From: UBA11400 sp964473555
GTDB lineage: Bacteria > Bacteroidota > Rhodothermia > Balneolales > HLUCCA01
Reading direction: 5' to 3'
Length of the DNA stretch: 64,000 nucleotides
Assembly: GCA_964473555.1 (NCBI GenBank)
Contig: CAYYPL010000008.1
Location: 1-64,000 of the forward strand
The notes beneath the pieces are model-generated. The model was given only the letters and a program-made list of their open reading frames with translations. It was not told the DNA's origin and did not search any database. The stretch's first letter is position 1, and every line of letters begins with the position of its first letter. The position numbers were made by a program, and so were the translations under genes. This document shows, in pieces, positions 1 to 8,749 of this stretch.

Positions 1-10
1 TCCTTTTACC

Positions 11-46
11 AAGCCCTGAAGCCCAACCGCTCTCAGGGCTTTTTTT
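11..46 (+). terminator. Rho-independent terminator of a gene left of the window
   Basis: A perfect 9-base stem (aagccctga at 11-19, tcagggctt at 33-41) with a 13-base loop is followed directly by a run of T. It would end a plus-strand gene lying before the window. Confidence 0.85.
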
Positions 47-79
47 ATTGTCCCCAGGCGAACACCGTTCGCCAGGGTA

Positions 80-128
80 GAAAACAGAGAACCGAAAACA
101 GAGAACCGAAAAGCGTGACCCGTAAACA
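80..128. repeat. Degenerate heptamer array (GAAAACA/GAGAACC)
   Basis: Seven consecutive 7-base units can be read without a phase break: GAAAACA, GAGAACC, GAAAACA, GAGAACC, GAAAAGC, GTGACCC, GTAAACA. The first four form a 14-base doublet repeated twice. The lead unit GAAAACA is the same as in the array at 59.2 kb. I found no clear inverted partner nearby, so this may be half of a cassette. Confidence 0.8.
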
Positions 129-181
129 CCCCTGCACCCCGCACCGACCGCGTTGACCCCACCGCCATAAAACCCTATCCT

Positions 182-267
182 CCCGCTACCCCGCTACCCC
201 GCTACCCCGCTACCCCGCTACCCCGCTACCCCGCTACCCCGCTACTTCGCTACCCCGCTACCCCGCT
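182..267. repeat. Octamer tandem array (CCCCGCTA), about 11 copies
   Basis: Near-perfect direct repeats of an 8-base unit run for 86 bases; only one copy (245-252, CTTCGCTA) differs. The near identity suggests recent slippage expansion. It lies in the non-coding stretch before the first gene. Unlike the other arrays in the window its period is 8, not 7. Confidence 0.95.
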
Positions 268-282
268 CGCTTATCTCTTTTC

Positions 283-298
283 TGTAATCTTTATTACA
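283..298. promoter_or_regulatory. Candidate operator, TGTAAT-N4-ATTACA
   Basis: A perfect 6-base inverted repeat with a 4-base spacer lies in AT-rich DNA about 90 bases before the acyl-CoA dehydrogenase-like gene. Symmetry and place are the only evidence; no regulator is known from the window. Apart from the terminator, arrays and this site I see nothing else in 1-387. Confidence 0.25.
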
Positions 299-387
299 AG
301 TATTTATTAATAGTCTTATCTATAATGTGTATTTTCAGATAAAAGACTTCTCAGTTAGATTATTGTTAATAATTACATCAGCCTATT

Positions 388-1917
388 TTGAAATTGTACA
401 CTATCGAAAAATCATCAGTGCATTTGCAATTTTCACAATTTATTGAAAATTACAAACTGACCCTTAAGAACTTATTTTCTGAACGGTCGAATATTGAGGA
501 ATTAAATCTTACACGTGGGTTGCCACCTTTTGTACTTCGAGATGTAATGTCGTGTTCCCCGCTAAGTGTTTTTGTTCCATCCGAATTCGATGGACGCGGT
601 GGGGATGTGGCCGAGTGCCTCTCTGTTCTCGAAGCTACCTCGTATGAGTCTCTTCCATTATCTTTGCTTGTTGGAATCAACGGAGCTCTCTTCTTGCAAC
701 CTGTTTCTCTTTATGCAACAGAAGAGGCTAAAGAGGCTGTGTATCAACGTGTAATCCATCAGAAAAATCTTGGTGGCCTTATGATTACGGAGCCTGATTA
801 TGGTTCTGATGCCCTTAAGATGCAGACATCGTATACAGAATCTCAATCAGGATATCATTTACAAGGCACTAAACATTGGGCTGGACTTACAGGCTGGGCT
901 GATTTCTGGCTTTTAACTGCCCGGAGACAGAATGCTAAGGGTGAACTATCGCGTGATATTGATTTCTTTATCCATGATAGTCACCTAAAGGGTATAGAAG
1001 TTGAGGAAGTATATAAAAATCTCGGATTATATATGCTTCCGTACGGTCGTAACAAGATAGATGCACATATTCCATCAGCATATAAACTCGAGCCTCGTAC
1101 CAATGGAATCACAATGATGTTGGATATCCTGCATCGGAGTCGACTTCAATTTCCTGGCATGGGTATGGGATTTCTGAAGCGTTTGATGGATGAGGCGCTG
1201 GATCATTGTAAGGGACGTATGGTCGGCGGTAGCTCCCTGTTTACTTATGATCAGGTAAAGAAACGGTTATCGAGTATACAGTCCGCATTTACGGTCTGTT
1301 CTGCCATGTGTAACTACACGGTTCAGCATGCAAAGATTGATGTGGATCTTTCGAAAATGGATGTGGCTGCAAATTCGATTAAAACGGTTATCACAGATTA
1401 TATGCAGGAGGCTTCACAGTCACTTTTACAACTAGTTGGTGCTAAAGGATACCGCCAGGATCACATTGCGGGTCGTGCGATTGTGGATAGCCGTCCTTAT
1501 CAGATTTTTGAGGGATCAAATGACATTTTGTACCAGCAGATATCCGAATCTGTACTCAAAAGTATGCGAAAGTTGAATATCTCAAATTTACACGAATACC
1601 TTAAAGATTATGATCTTAGTATAAATGCGGCGGATATGTTGCGATCAAAATTGGATTTCAACGTGGATATCAAGCAGGCTCAACGTAAATTGGTAGAATT
1701 GGGACAAATTCTAGGCAGGGTATTTTCCCTAGAGATGGTTATCCAATTGGGAGAGAGAGGGTTCCATAGTGATTTGATTAACAATTCAATATCGAATCTA
1801 CAACTCGAGATATCGCATATTCTGTCGCAATACAAAACAGAAACACTGCCTGACATTATCGATGAGTATGGCGATGAAAGTGACTGGAAGAGATTTGTTC
1901 AGTTTCAGACCGTGTAA
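388..1917 (+). CDS. Acyl-CoA dehydrogenase family protein
   Basis: A 509-residue flavoprotein of the acyl-CoA dehydrogenase fold, expected to act on an acyl thioester. The middle domain carries MITEPDYGSDALKMQT (around residue 132) and the C-terminal helical domain GAKGYRQ...YQIFEGSNDILYQQI (around 350-390), both hallmarks of the family. It is longer than ordinary members (about 380-400) by a C-terminal helical tail, and the substrate is not evident. No ATG lies near the 5' end; the TTG at 388 is the best start but there is no clear ribosome-binding site, and the ATT before it cannot be excluded. It converges on osmC with a 1-base gap, and a hairpin spans both stop codons. Confidence 0.8.
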   Translation: MKLYTIEKSSVHLQFSQFIENYKLTLKNLFSERSNIEELNLTRGLPPFVLRDVMSCSPLSVFVPSEFDGRGGDVAECLSVLEATSYESLPLSLLVGINGALFLQPVSLYATEEAKEAVYQRVIHQKNLGGLMITEPDYGSDALKMQTSYTESQSGYHLQGTKHWAGLTGWADFWLLTARRQNAKGELSRDIDFFIHDSHLKGIEVEEVYKNLGLYMLPYGRNKIDAHIPSAYKLEPRTNGITMMLDILHRSRLQFPGMGMGFLKRLMDEALDHCKGRMVGGSSLFTYDQVKKRLSSIQSAFTVCSAMCNYTVQHAKIDVDLSKMDVAANSIKTVITDYMQEASQSLLQLVGAKGYRQDHIAGRAIVDSRPYQIFEGSNDILYQQISESVLKSMRKLNISNLHEYLKDYDLSINAADMLRSKLDFNVDIKQAQRKLVELGQILGRVFSLEMVIQLGERGFHSDLINNSISNLQLEISHILSQYKTETLPDIIDEYGDESDWKRFVQFQTV

Positions 1918-1930
1918 ATCACACGGTCTG
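1906..1930. terminator. Perfect 10-base hairpin holding two convergent stop codons
   Basis: cagaccgtgt (1906-1915) pairs perfectly with acacggtctg (1921-1930) around the loop aaatc. The stop codons of the plus-strand dehydrogenase and the minus-strand osmC both fall in it, so both proteins end in QTV. There is no U tract, so termination activity is inferred from place only. Confidence 0.5.
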
Positions 1931-2374
1931 GACCTCATCGGTGATGTAAGCACTTTCTTTAACTAGCTTGTTCACCGGACATTTACCTGCTATTTCGACT
2001 ACTCGTTCGAGTTGTTCCTGGTTCATATCCGATTTCAAGTGTATGATCTTGTGAATGCGTCGGAGGCGCCCTTCTCGGACTCGCTTACGTTCTTCGGCAT
2101 TCAAAATAGCAGCATTTTCGACACGATCGACCTGCGTAGTTATGCTGACATCCAAAGAATCGTATTTCCATCCTTTGCGATCCAGATACATTTTGAGAGT
2201 GATGATGGTGCACGCAGCAAGACCTCCAAATAGGAGTTCCATTGGATCGGGCGCAGTACCGGTACCACCAGCGGCTATGGGTTCATCAGAATAAAACTCG
2301 TAATTTCCTGTGGTCAGCCTGGTCTGAGAAGTACCATTTCCGGTGAGTACTGCTTTGGTAATTTTGGACATCAT
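1919..2374 (-). CDS. OsmC family protein
   Basis: OsmC/Ohr-family protein of about 150 residues. These proteins reduce organic peroxides with a pair of cysteines. Family signatures are the segment GGTGTAPDPMELLFGGLAACT, with the first reactive Cys inside the LAAC, and the later VEIAGKCPVNKLVKES with the second Cys. I start it at the ATG-ATG pair 2374/2371; the reading frame runs open to 2449 but the extra 25 residues look unlike the family. The upstream 90 bases separate it from the divergent SGNH hydrolase and would hold both promoters. Confidence 0.88.
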   Translation of the reverse strand: MMSKITKAVLTGNGTSQTRLTTGNYEFYSDEPIAAGGTGTAPDPMELLFGGLAACTIITLKMYLDRKGWKYDSLDVSITTQVDRVENAAILNAEERKRVREGRLRRIHKIIHLKSDMNQEQLERVVEIAGKCPVNKLVKESAYITDEVQTV

Positions 2375-2467
2375 GATTGAATTATATTTTTGACAGGAAT
2401 TTACTGAGCTGGATTCAACAATAACTGCTCTACGTTTAACGAATATCACGGATTATACTGAATTACT

Positions 2468-3331
2468 ATGAAAAAAAAGGAACTTGAAATCGCTGCCATC
2501 AAGAATTATCTGGCACCGTACCTGAATCTGCACAAAGTACATCCGTTTCTGCCGGGAGCATTGACCCTAAAGGGACAAGCAGCTTTTATCGGCATGGAAG
2601 AAGCCGAACTGAAGGAGCTGCGTCAGGCGTACGACAAAACTGCGAAAACGGCCGCTCTTGAATTACTTAAGGATGATTTGGTTTCTGATCACGTACAGCA
2701 AGTTCCATTTAAAACCGATGCCCGCATCATGGTAATTGGAGACTCAAATGCAGATGATCTCCAGGGGTGGTTCGAAATTCTGCGTCATACATTAACTATT
2801 GGAGTGGATGACGCGGAGTTCACGTTCATCAATGCTGCTGTGTACAACAGTACATCACTGGATGTACTTCGACGGTTGGACCGTGATCTCAGTGTGTACA
2901 AACCCGATTGGGTGATTGTTAATTTGGGGAGTCATGATGCCGAGAAGCTTCATGCGTTTGCCGACAATCGGACCCTGGTTTCGTTGGCCGAGTTTTGGGA
3001 GAATATCGCGGTGATTGAAAGCATGATCGGGGAAGTAACTCGCAATCCAATTATTTGGGTGACACCTCCACCAGTGATTACAGAGTTGATGCAGGACATG
3101 CCACTGTTTTCAGGTGTTATCGATGAGGCGGAACTGAGTGGATACCGAGAACTTATTGCTGGAAAAAGCGGGTATGTTGTGGATCCTTATGGAACCCGGA
3201 TGGGGAACCCTCCGAATGCATGGAATTACCTTGCGGATGGATTTCATGCGTCGCTATCGGGGCATTTGGAGACTGTAAAAGCTGTTTTGCGAAGCTTAAG
3301 CAAAGAAGAAGACTTGCCCGCCGACAATTGA
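2468..3331 (+). CDS. SGNH/GDSL-like hydrolase
   Basis: A 287-residue protein with the blocks of the SGNH hydrolase fold: MVIGDSN at 88-94 (candidate nucleophile Ser93), VNLGSHD at 151-157 in the place of the GxND block, and DGFHASLSGH at 257-266 supplying the catalytic Asp and His. It has no signal peptide, so it probably acts in the cytoplasm as an esterase or lipase-like enzyme of unknown substrate. The first 80 residues are helical and outside the core fold. It is divergent from osmC. Confidence 0.75.
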   Translation: MKKKELEIAAIKNYLAPYLNLHKVHPFLPGALTLKGQAAFIGMEEAELKELRQAYDKTAKTAALELLKDDLVSDHVQQVPFKTDARIMVIGDSNADDLQGWFEILRHTLTIGVDDAEFTFINAAVYNSTSLDVLRRLDRDLSVYKPDWVIVNLGSHDAEKLHAFADNRTLVSLAEFWENIAVIESMIGEVTRNPIIWVTPPPVITELMQDMPLFSGVIDEAELSGYRELIAGKSGYVVDPYGTRMGNPPNAWNYLADGFHASLSGHLETVKAVLRSLSKEEDLPADN

Positions 3332-3408
3332 CACGTTGGTAGAGTTCACTTTGATTTCGTGACTCCGTTAAGCATTTAACACTGAGTCATACTTTAAATC
3401 TGTGTCAA

Positions 3409-4071
3409 TCAGAACTTATGGCGGTAGTTTGCTAATTGTACGACTGGAACAACGGTGCTCTGGAAATTTCCAGAGACCATTACCGGAGCAATCGTGTAAT
3501 CTAGTTTGCCGATGGATAAAGTGGACTGACTTCCAAATGTCATGGTGACAAATCCATCATTTCCGCCTGATAATCCTGGCTCTAATAAGCTGTTGGTTCG
3601 TGTTTGACTGAAATAAAGCACGTCGGTGATTCCGAATAGAAACCCTCCGAAGAGTCCTACACTTCCACCGTTGACGAATCCTTTCCGGATGCTGGTGCCG
3701 TTGATCAAAGATATTGCCATTCCAACTACTGCGCCTGTCGCTCCTCCATATACGGTGTCAAACATGGGTATCATGGCAGAATATTCGCTGGAGTGTAACA
3801 TTCCATATTTGATGTTAGTAACTCCATTGTTCGTATGAACAGTGGCGTCGTAAATTCCCATTCCCAGGCCGTAAAGCGTTCCGAATCCGACACCGACGCG
3901 AAGTGGTGTGAGATCGTCGGAATTACCGGACAAACCTATGGCACCGAGTCCGAGTAGCGCTCCGTTCATCGCACCTAAGCCTGTATTTACCGCAGTGACT
4001 TTCATGGCCTGCGCGAAGGCTCCGGAACTTAGAGTTAGAATAAGTGCAGCAGTCAGCAGGATTCGTTTCAT
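3409..4071 (-). CDS. Exported Gly-rich hydrophobic protein, function unknown
   Basis: A 220-residue protein with a clear Sec signal peptide (MKRILLTAALILTLSSGAFAQ). The mature part has Gly-rich hydrophobic stretches (GALLGLGAIGLSGNS, GVGFGTLYGLGMGIYDA, GGSVGLFGGFLFGI) that could be membrane-embedded hairpins. It ends in NYRHKF, with an aromatic last residue, a weak hint of an outer membrane barrel. I do not recognise a family. A palindrome (tgactc...gagtca, 3360-3390) lies just beyond its stop. Confidence 0.7.
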   Translation of the reverse strand: MKRILLTAALILTLSSGAFAQAMKVTAVNTGLGAMNGALLGLGAIGLSGNSDDLTPLRVGVGFGTLYGLGMGIYDATVHTNNGVTNIKYGMLHSSEYSAMIPMFDTVYGGATGAVVGMAISLINGTSIRKGFVNGGSVGLFGGFLFGITDVLYFSQTRTNSLLEPGLSGGNDGFVTMTFGSQSTLSIGKLDYTIAPVMVSGNFQSTVVPVVQLANYRHKF

Positions 4072-4141
4072 GGTCTAGAGGAATGGGTGAATAAAAAAGG
4101 CTGCTCGAAGCACACATATGTACCTAGTTAGCCCTTATGAT

Positions 4142-4176
4142 ACAACTTTTCGGGAAAATCACCCAACGAAAGTTGT
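4142..4176 (-). terminator. Hairpin after the aromatic amino acid hydroxylase
   Basis: acaacttttcg (4142-4152) can pair with cgaaagttgt (4167-4176) with one bulge, immediately after the hydroxylase stop codon. There is no U tract, so the terminator role is tentative. Confidence 0.3.
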
Positions 4177-5936
4177 TAAGCGACGCTCGACTCGATTCCC
4201 ATGAAATGAAGTCCGGCCTCGATCAGATCTTTATTCTCCGCGTTCTCCTCGCACAACATGCTCAACGATTTGAGGATGGTGTCGGTCAGCGCATCTGCTT
4301 TCGCGGAACTCGCCAGATCTAAAAGTTCGAGACGAATGAGCCAATTGGTAGGGTGAATCTTTTCCAACTGAACGAAAATCGATGTCAGGGACATTTCAGT
4401 GGCAGAATTGTTGGTTCTGAGAGTATCAATTTCAGAGTAGAGTCGGAAAAGGTCTTTTTCTTTGTCAGAGTATATGACTTTGATCGCCTTTTTCTCTGAT
4501 TTCCGTGGATAGACATTGAAGTTTTCTTTGTCGGCGCTCCCTGAGTATACCGAAGTGATGGTTGCCCCGACAGCCTGATCAAAGGTTCCCCAGTCAGGTT
4601 GGTAAACCGTAGTACCTTTTGGATCGGTTATTGTGCAATTGGACCAGGCTATGGTCACGATGTTACCATCTTTGCGAGTTAAACTTTCAGGAGTGCCAGA
4701 TACGCTGTATCCAGATGCGAACTTGAGTGTACACTGTCTTCCAGTAGTAACACCGTGGGCAGTCAGATCATCATCAGACCAGGATTCGAGTGGTTTATCT
4801 ATGCCTTGAATGCGTCCAACCGGAGAACTGAATCCATCTTGATGATAATCGATTCCATGTCCTTCGAGGTTTTGGTCGTTGTAGGCAAGCGCTGTGGATC
4901 CCGTGGTTTTAATAAACGATGGATTTCCGTTGGAATCGGCAAGCACGTGTGTGAATGTGCCAGACACCTGTAGTCCGGAGCTGAATACGAGCGTACCAAC
5001 GTTGGCCGATTTGACGACTTTCAGTGCGGACTCGACGCCACCTTTCCGGAAGCACATACTGTTGGCGAATTCTTCGAGTACTGCGTGTAGATGATCAAAG
5101 TCTTTGGCCACAAACAACTGCGGTTGCATCTGAGTGATGTCATAGTTGTAGTTACAGCAGTCTACGCTCAATGGAATCTTCTTGACTTTAGGCTGCATAC
5201 ATTCTTTGCTTTCCCCGACCGAGGACAGGATTCCAGCGCCGTAAATCTGGAAGTTGTCCGGTTCGCCGATGAGTCCGTACTCGACGGTCCACCAATGCAG
5301 GCGAGCCAGATAAGCCGACTCGGACGGATCTGTATTCTCCGCGATCTTGGTCTCGAGCAATTTTTCGGCGGCATTGACCTCCTCAGGACTCGCATCTGGA
5401 TACTCTTTTATGATCGAAAGCTGTCGAATGGCCTCATAGATTTCATAATCGAGCTTCGAAAACACCGATTTTGCTCCGTATTCGCCGATTTTCTGCAAGT
5501 AGGAGGCGTATTTATCGTCCGCGATGATCGGAGCGTGTCCGGCTGCTTCGTGGATGATGTCCGGCGCTGGCGTATACATTACATTCTTGTAATTCCGGAT
5601 TTCGGCAGAAATTACAAGAATTTTGTGCTCCTGAAACTCCATGAAGGCTGCGGGTGGGACAAATCCGTCGACAACGACCGCTCTCCAGCCGATCTTGTTC
5701 AGCTTCTCGTTCATTTCGTCGATATGTGGAATCTTGTCGAGATTGATTCCCGTTTTCTGGAGTCCGGTGAGGTAGGCTGGATGCGCCACCTTAGCCAGAA
5801 AATCTAGATTTCGACGCATTACGTATCGCCACACGGCGTGATCCTGTGCAGTATACTCCTCGTAATGCTGGCGAACAACAAACTGTCGTAGGTAGGACGG
5901 AATGGATGCGATAACGGCGTCTTGTGAGGAAGTCAT
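4176..5936 (-). CDS. Aromatic amino acid hydroxylase, long form (phenylalanine 4-monooxygenase type)
   Basis: Pterin- and iron-dependent hydroxylase, expected to turn phenylalanine into tyrosine. The iron site is visible: His129-Glu130-...-His134 in DIIHEAAGHAP and Glu219 in WWTVEYGL. The catalytic domain fills roughly residues 90-310. About 270 further residues follow, with a beta-rich segment (about 315-480) and a helical end, whereas common bacterial enzymes stop near 260-300. Long forms of this kind are known to me from Bacteroidota, but the role of the tail is not. It is divergent from an aminotransferase across 166 bases, and genes for the next steps of tyrosine breakdown lie at 10.3-12.6 kb. 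Confidence 0.9.
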   Translation of the reverse strand: MTSSQDAVIASIPSYLRQFVVRQHYEEYTAQDHAVWRYVMRRNLDFLAKVAHPAYLTGLQKTGINLDKIPHIDEMNEKLNKIGWRAVVVDGFVPPAAFMEFQEHKILVISAEIRNYKNVMYTPAPDIIHEAAGHAPIIADDKYASYLQKIGEYGAKSVFSKLDYEIYEAIRQLSIIKEYPDASPEEVNAAEKLLETKIAENTDPSESAYLARLHWWTVEYGLIGEPDNFQIYGAGILSSVGESKECMQPKVKKIPLSVDCCNYNYDITQMQPQLFVAKDFDHLHAVLEEFANSMCFRKGGVESALKVVKSANVGTLVFSSGLQVSGTFTHVLADSNGNPSFIKTTGSTALAYNDQNLEGHGIDYHQDGFSSPVGRIQGIDKPLESWSDDDLTAHGVTTGRQCTLKFASGYSVSGTPESLTRKDGNIVTIAWSNCTITDPKGTTVYQPDWGTFDQAVGATITSVYSGSADKENFNVYPRKSEKKAIKVIYSDKEKDLFRLYSEIDTLRTNNSATEMSLTSIFVQLEKIHPTNWLIRLELLDLASSAKADALTDTILKSLSMLCEENAENKDLIEAGLHFMGIESSVA

Positions 5937-5987
5937 AGTTCTCTCAAACTTAGTGTAAGTAATTAGTTACTAAAATAAATGGATGCT

Positions 5988-5999
5988 AAAAGCGCTTTT
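5988..5999. promoter_or_regulatory. Palindrome AAAAGCGCTTTT between two divergent catabolic genes
   Basis: A perfect 12-base palindrome lies 52 bases before the hydroxylase start and about 100 bases before the divergent aminotransferase. The core AAGCGCTT recurs before the HPPD gene (10286) and before an acyl-CoA dehydrogenase (61945). It is a candidate operator; the regulator is not identifiable here. Confidence 0.45.
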
Positions 6000-6102
6000 C
6001 TGTAAACATATCGAAGATTTTTAAAGCAATCTACTTTATTTTGTAAATACTATACCTTCTTCAATCCACCTGCTTTCTACGTAATACTACACAGTTCAAT
6101 CC

Positions 6103-7212
6103 ATGATCGATCGCAAATCATTTTTGGTTCCACGCCACGTTCACGAGCTCAAACCCTACATCGCCGGCAAGACGATCGAAGAGGTCGTTGATTCGTTCAA
6201 TCCGCCGAAGATATCGAAGTTGGCCTCGAACGAGAATCGACTGGGATGCTCACAAAAGGCGCTGGAGGCCGCCGTGAAATCACATCGTGTGATTATGAAT
6301 TATCCGGATCCGGCCAGCACTCAATTGCGCAAAAAACTGGCTTCCAAGTATGGCATTAAGACCGAGAATGTGATAGCTGGAAGCGGGTCAGAAGGAATCA
6401 TGTCGTTGATCATGCGCACGTTTTTCCTGGACCATGAGGAGGCGCTGACGGCCTCGGCTACGTTTATTGGATTCATCGTGTTAGCGAACAGCCGCGGGAT
6501 TCGGTTGAACCAGGTTCCACTGACTCCGGATTACAGATTCGATCTGGATGCAATCGCTGACTCGATTACTCCTTACACGAAGATCATTTACCTGGCGAAT
6601 CCGAATAATCCGACGGGGACGTATTTTACCGTGGCCGAATTCGATCGGTTTATACAGCGTGTCCCCGAAAACGTGCTGGTGATTCTGGATGAAGCCTATT
6701 TTGAGTTCGCCAACGACCAGCCCGATTATCCCGATTCGATGCGCTATCGCCTCGACAACGTAATCACGCTGCGCACATTCTCCAAAGCGTATGGACTTGC
6801 CGGATTCCGTATTGGCTACGGATTTGCACACGAAGATCTGATCCATAACCTGATGAAGGTAAAGTTGCCCTTCGAACCATCGACGCCGGCTCAGGCGGCT
6901 GGTGTTGCGGCACTGGATGATGCAGAGTTTCTGATCCAGACTCAGGAATTGGTGCGAAACGGACGCGAGAGACTCTACAAACTGTTTGAATCCAAAGGGA
7001 TCGAGTATGTGAAATCCTACAGTAACTCGGTCATGATGATTATGGGTTCTGAAATGGAAGCCATCGACCTGACCGAATTTATGCTTCATCGCGGGGTGAT
7101 TCTCCGTCGACTTCCAGCGTTCGGACTGCCAAATTGCATTCGTATCACCATCGGATTAGACCACGAAATGGATCATTTTGAGTCCGTGCTGGACGAGTTT
7201 TCGAAGCGGTAA
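6103..7212 (+). CDS. PLP-dependent aminotransferase, HisC-like; probably aromatic
   Basis: A 369-residue class I/II aminotransferase of the histidinol-phosphate aminotransferase type. Visible marks are GSGSEGI (93-99, phosphate cup), NPNNPTGTY (166-174), LDEAYFEF (195-202) and the Schiff-base Lys228 in TFSKAYGLAG. Sequence alone suggests HisC, but no other histidine biosynthesis gene is near. Its divergence from a phenylalanine hydroxylase, close to HPPD and HGD, makes an aromatic transaminase (tyrosine to 4-hydroxyphenylpyruvate) the better guess. That assignment is an inference from context. Confidence 0.85.
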   Translation: MIDRKSFLVPRHVHELKPYIAGKTIEEVVDSFNPPKISKLASNENRLGCSQKALEAAVKSHRVIMNYPDPASTQLRKKLASKYGIKTENVIAGSGSEGIMSLIMRTFFLDHEEALTASATFIGFIVLANSRGIRLNQVPLTPDYRFDLDAIADSITPYTKIIYLANPNNPTGTYFTVAEFDRFIQRVPENVLVILDEAYFEFANDQPDYPDSMRYRLDNVITLRTFSKAYGLAGFRIGYGFAHEDLIHNLMKVKLPFEPSTPAQAAGVAALDDAEFLIQTQELVRNGRERLYKLFESKGIEYVKSYSNSVMMIMGSEMEAIDLTEFMLHRGVILRRLPAFGLPNCIRITIGLDHEMDHFESVLDEFSKR

Positions 7213-7252
7213 GTGGGTACATCTGTACGTCGGGGTATTAATTTTCATACCA

Positions 7253-7278
7253 TTTGAGCGGAAAAATCCGTAATTTTG
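7253..7278 (+). promoter_or_regulatory. Candidate Bacteroidota-type promoter before rimO
   Basis: TAATTTTG at 7271-7278 fits the TAnnTTTG -7 box of this phylum, with TTTG at 7253-7256 as a possible -33 element. The spacer is shorter than the usual one, so the -33 part is doubtful. It is about 60 bases before rimO. Confidence 0.35.
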
Positions 7279-7340
7279 CAGACTTTTCTGCCGGAATTTG
7301 TGGCAATTGAACAAACTTCGCAGACGATTTTAATCACCTG

Positions 7341-8666
7341 ATGCACACTATGAAAACCCGCCTTCCAAAAATTTACGTTGATACCCTGGGATGTTCCAAA
7401 AACACCGTTGATTCTGAGTCCTTCATGGCGCAGGCTCGATCCAACGACTTTCTGATCGTTGATCGGGTTGAAGATGCTGACACGTTGCTCATCAACACAT
7501 GTGGATTCATCGACGCGGCCAAACAGGAGTCCATCGACCATATTCTGGATGGGGTGCGACTCAAACAACAGGGTGACTTGGAGCAAGTGTATGTCATGGG
7601 ATGCCTTTCGGATCGATACGCTACCGAGCTTCAGGCCGATATTCCGGAAGTGGATGCGTATTTTGGAAGTTCACATAAGAGTATTCCAGACGTGATCAAG
7701 ACGCTCGGAGGAGACTATCGCAAAGAGCTGCTTGGCGAGCGGACACTCACCACTCCGCGTCACTTTGCGTACCTCAAGATATCGGAAGGATGCGATAATC
7801 CATGCTCGTTTTGTGCCATTCCTTTGATGAGAGGCGGACATGTGTCCACTCCGATGGAGCAATTGGTCCGCGAGGCCGAACTCTTGCGCCAGAAAGGAGT
7901 TAAGGAGCTCATCGTAATCGGTCAGGACACGACTTACTACGGACTCGACATCTACGGTGAACGCAAACTCGATGAATTATTACTCCGGCTATCGGATGTC
8001 GGATTTGAATGGATCCGTTTGTTATACGCGTATCCGGCCAAGTTTCCCGAGCACATCCTGCCGGTCATTCGTGAGCGCGAAAACATTTGTAAGTACCTGG
8101 ACATGCCTCTACAGCATGGAAGCACTGAGGTTCTGAAATCCATGCGACGTGGAGTTACGCGTCAGCGATTGCTTGACCTGAAAGCCCAGATACGAGACGA
8201 AGTACCTGGCATCATCCTTCGAACCACCATGATCGTGGGGTATCCATCCGAGACCAAAGCGCACTTTGAAGAGCTCATGGGCTTTGTTGAAGATGTCCGT
8301 TTCGACCGATTAGGCTGTTTCATGTACTCACAGGAAGACGCCACCACTGCATTTCCGTTAGGGGATCCGGTTCCGGTCAAGGAAAAACAGCGCAGAGTTC
8401 GTGAACTCATGGGACTACAAGAACAGATTTCGCGCGAGAAAAACGAGGCACTGATCGGTCAAAACACGAAAGTCATCATAGATCGTGTCGAAGACGGTTC
8501 CGCTTGGGGGCGTACTGCTGCAGATGCACCTGAAGTAGACAATGAAGTCGTCATAACCGGTGCAGCAGCTGGATTCGATGTATCCACACTCGAAGTCGGA
8601 GGATTCTACACCGTAGAGATCACCGATGCCTTAGCCTTCGATGTGTTTGGCGAGATTGTGGGGTAA
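7341..8666 (+). CDS. rimO: Ribosomal protein S12 methylthiotransferase RimO
   Basis: Radical SAM enzyme that methylthiolates an Asp of ribosomal protein S12. The N-terminal domain supplies Cys18, Cys54 and Cys88 for one 4Fe-4S cluster (LGCSKN, INTCGF, VMGCLS), and the radical SAM motif CDNPCSFC is at 151-158. A C-terminal TRAM domain follows (about 375-441). The length of 441 fits the family. The ATG at 7341 or the one at 7350 could be the start; the second agrees better with relatives. It ends in a strong bidirectional terminator shared with the convergent M23 peptidase. Confidence 0.95.
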   Translation: MHTMKTRLPKIYVDTLGCSKNTVDSESFMAQARSNDFLIVDRVEDADTLLINTCGFIDAAKQESIDHILDGVRLKQQGDLEQVYVMGCLSDRYATELQADIPEVDAYFGSSHKSIPDVIKTLGGDYRKELLGERTLTTPRHFAYLKISEGCDNPCSFCAIPLMRGGHVSTPMEQLVREAELLRQKGVKELIVIGQDTTYYGLDIYGERKLDELLLRLSDVGFEWIRLLYAYPAKFPEHILPVIRERENICKYLDMPLQHGSTEVLKSMRRGVTRQRLLDLKAQIRDEVPGIILRTTMIVGYPSETKAHFEELMGFVEDVRFDRLGCFMYSQEDATTAFPLGDPVPVKEKQRRVRELMGLQEQISREKNEALIGQNTKVIIDRVEDGSAWGRTAADAPEVDNEVVITGAAAGFDVSTLEVGGFYTVEITDALAFDVFGEIVG

Positions 8667-8684
8667 GGGATAATTGCTCTGTTA

Positions 8685-8727
8685 GTTAAACTAAAAAAGG
8701 CCGCTTAGCGGCCTTTTTTAGTTTAAC
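8685..8727. terminator. Bidirectional terminator between rimO and the M23 peptidase gene
   Basis: A perfect 20-base inverted repeat (8685-8704 and 8708-8727) around a 3-base loop, with a GC-rich head (ggccgc) and A/T tracts on both sides. It gives a U run in either direction and serves both convergent genes. Confidence 0.95.
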
Positions 8728-8749
8728 AAAGTATTCTTTTACTCTACCC

